Shown piece by piece: positions 61,661-64,000 of a DNA stretch of 64,000 nt. Below the pieces are notes generated by a model that did not search any database, was not told the DNA's origin, and saw nothing but the letters and a program-made list of their open reading frames with translations. How positions within the stretch are numbered: the stretch's first letter is position 1; every line of letters starts with the position of its first letter. This DNA is from Microglena sp. YARC (lineage: Eukaryota > Chlorophyta > Chlorophyceae > Chlamydomonadales > Chlamydomonadaceae). The DNA lies in assembly GCA_022414725.1 (NCBI GenBank), contig CM039462.1:730385-794384 (forward strand), read 5' to 3'. The position numbers and the translations under genes were made by a program.

Positions 61661-64000
61661 TCTGATCAAATGGGTGTTTTTCATCAAGTTACACCAGTAC
61701 GTGTCCAGAATGTCCATGCGTCGCAACAATATCGGAGCTGCATTCAGAGAACCTACGGACGCTCCAAAATCGGTTATGCAAACAGTGGACATATAGCGTA
61801 CAACTCCTTGAAGAACCCGTATGTACGCTCCCTTTAAACCTTCTGCCGTTGAGAAAAACGTTCAATGCATGGGTTCGTGTACATAAGAGTTATAACTATT
61901 TTTGGACACCCTATCCCCTTTTACCAGATACAGGTCCCGGATTATTCATTTCATTAATTATTGAAACTTACAGGTCAGAGACCTACTTTTCTTACTCGAT
62001 TTTACGGGCTGATACCCAGAGGGGCAATGTACGTTCATTCAATCGCTGCATGACCACTCCGTAGCCGACTTAAGTCGTCGGATAAAAACATATTACATTT
62101 TATTGTCCACCATCACCTTTCCTTCTGTAACCAAGACGCGTCTCGTTGACGCAGCATCATAGCAGAATCTTGATCAAGTTATCTGCTGATTCTGGAGAAG
62201 GAACGTTCGTGCACATGCGGAAGAGGTACGGATACTCTGGGCGAATTCAGCCTACTCGATGGAAAGTAACGCCGAACTCCCTGTCGTGTTTACAAGACTT
62301 ACTTCCGATACGCTAGATTGCTACCACAATAATAATCATGAGGATCTGTGCTAAAACCGATCCAGAGGATCTCTTATGCTAACCCCGGATTCCTTTTCTG
62401 AATCCTTTGAATGTAACCTACTACGTACAAGAAGCGTCAACGTGCACGAACCCGTCGGGATCTGTGTTGTCGGATCGTTTTTGTGTTTGAAAATTATAGT
62501 TCGACCGACATCTGGTTTTTCAGAGATTTGCTGGTTTAACCAGATTTATCTTAGGTTCGTTTAGTCTGGCTACGGCGAATAAGATCTATATAGCAATTGA
62601 GAATATGCCTCTGACGTCTCCATATCCTACATCATCGGAACAATAAAAATACATATCGTTAAACGCAAAATTACCACTGCGGGAGTGTCGAACAGAAAAT
62701 CCCTGTTTTCTTTCGTAAAGGAATTCTAACTAAAATCAACGGAGCCACGCCTTCGAATGCAAATAATGGGGGGTTCAAACAGGCTCCCTTTGTATTTTCG
62801 GAACCCGTCGCGTGAACTCCTAGCGGCATTCTCGCCATTGTCCCCCCAACGGGAACTTGAACACCCCCAAGCACGCTGCCACCCCTACCCAAACGAAAAA
62901 AAGGGGACAATCCTCCGGTCTTCCGTGCACGGTCTGTCCCACACACCACCTGAATTCATACACGCTACACGCGTATTAAAACACCCTTGAAGACGACCAA
63001 ACGGTGGTGGAACAAACGAACCCAGACCCCGAACATATCGTCCTCCACAACGCATCCTCTTCGGACACACGGTCCGTCGGCTGAGCCGATACTATTCCAC
63101 GACAAGGGTGTTCTTAACCCATGTCGAACGAATCGATGCGTCCCACCAGAAAAGAGGTGTAGTAGAAGCAGAGGAGAAGAACGCAAGCGATTATGCATGG
63201 GGAACCGCGCCACCACCGAACACGGTGCGCCACCCGTATTCACTTATTAACCTGGGCGCCGCCGCGCACGCAGGTCAACAATTAACCACCCCAAACTGAG
63301 TCCGTTTTTCATTTGAATCTGGAATTTGAATTCTCCTCACGCAAGGACCCAGTGTTGTCGCAACAGCCAGGTGAAAGAGGTTCAATCCTCCAACACATAG
63401 GTAAACCCATTCCTCCTCGCATCAACCTGTTTGCTCTTAGGACAACGACGTCCCACTATGCACGGACAATGGCGCTGTCGGCCCAACCACAGGAAGGGCA
63501 AGGCCACCGTACGGTTGACCGTCCACCCCACGCCGCCCCTGGTGGAACAATAAACTATCCGTGCGCACCAAACGCATCCCTACGAAGATTGAAGGAAAGG
63601 GCACAATCATTAATGGAGGTGTCGCTGAGTTTTCATAATTAACCTCCAAAGAATTCAGGACGACGACGACCTTCACCCAACATTTTCCAAAACGTTCTCG
63701 GTCGTTTTTTTTCTTGGGACCACGGGACCCACCCATATAGGCTCTCGTTCGCATGCGCCAAGGCGCATTCATTCCACAGCAGAGGAAAATCTTTATTAAA
63801 GACTCTTTGCCCAAAGAGTTAGGTTCGTCATATGGGGCCCACGGTGGTCGGCACCATCCTCGCCTATTAGGGGGACAAGGACAAGGAAGTTATCTGATGA
63901 TAGGCGCGGGGACAAAAGGCCAGGGGTCAGCACTCAATACAGGAAAAACAAAGAAGCCCGAAAAGTCGATGCGGAGCCAAAGGCCAGACGTCGGTGCTGA
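61661..64000. other. No recognisable gene to the window end
   Basis: Short frames on both strands (longest 125 residues, minus 63437-63814, and 109 residues, plus 63313-63642). No motif, repeat or RNA gene was recognised. Confidence 0.4.

Noticed and set aside
63350..63400. Possible tRNA fragment (gaggttcaatcctcc)
   Set aside because: The five-base stem does not pair fully and no other tRNA arms are found.

Overview
The window looks like part of a large DNA virus of the Nucleocytoviricota (giant virus) type, either as a virus contig or as a copy embedded in a eukaryotic scaffold. Hallmark genes support this: RNA polymerase subunits RPB2 (with an intein), RPB5 and RPB10, an A32-type packaging ATPase, a PrimPol-like replication protein and two conserved nucleocytovirus proteins of the capsid/virion-associated type. 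Genes are intronless, closely packed on both strands, and several have a TATAAA-like box 40-90 bases before the start. I see no major capsid protein or family B DNA polymerase, so a genus cannot be named.

Layout. 1-3.2 kb: a fibre-like gene cut by the window start, a Cys/Pro-rich protein, then a 90 bp near-perfect palindrome and a 16 bp tandem-repeat array. 3.6-7.06 kb: a complete Tc1/mariner-type transposon (TA target sites, matching terminal inverted repeats) that carries a broken DDE transposase and a broken Fanzor (TnpB-like RNA-guided nuclease relative). 7.07-13.7 kb: structural-looking genes, including two more members of the fibre family and membrane proteins with Ser-Asp and KHPNTDP repeats. 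14-24.4 kb: RPB10, small virion candidates, the PrimPol/nucleotidyltransferase fusion, the packaging ATPase and RPB5. 24.5-27.1 kb: an AT-rich unknown gene with an internal 185 bp duplication. 27.3-34.2 kb: RPB2 with a mini-intein, then a DUF5672-type glycosyltransferase. 34.2-37.9 kb: an AT-rich kinesin-motor-like gene. 38-40.6 kb: a MITE, an unknown gene and a repeat protein.

From about 40.7 kb the character changes. A dead Tc1/mariner copy marks the edge, a gap of exactly 1000 N lies at 45355-46354, and beyond it there are only short or broken reading frames, transposon scraps, a Peptidase S74-type fibre remnant and simple repeats. This part is either a heavily decayed viral segment or a poor join.

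Frameshifts run through the whole window. At least a dozen otherwise good genes, including RPB2, the glycosyltransferase, the kinesin-like gene and the fibre genes, are split by apparent single-base indels, often in homopolymers (G6, G9, A4, A8, T6-T8). This could be uncorrected long-read error or decay of an endogenous copy, and it is the main caveat on every coordinate below. The transcription subunits (RPB2, RPB5, RPB10) suggest a virus that brings or makes its own polymerase. The ATPase and virion candidates point to packaging and assembly, and the fibre family to the particle surface.
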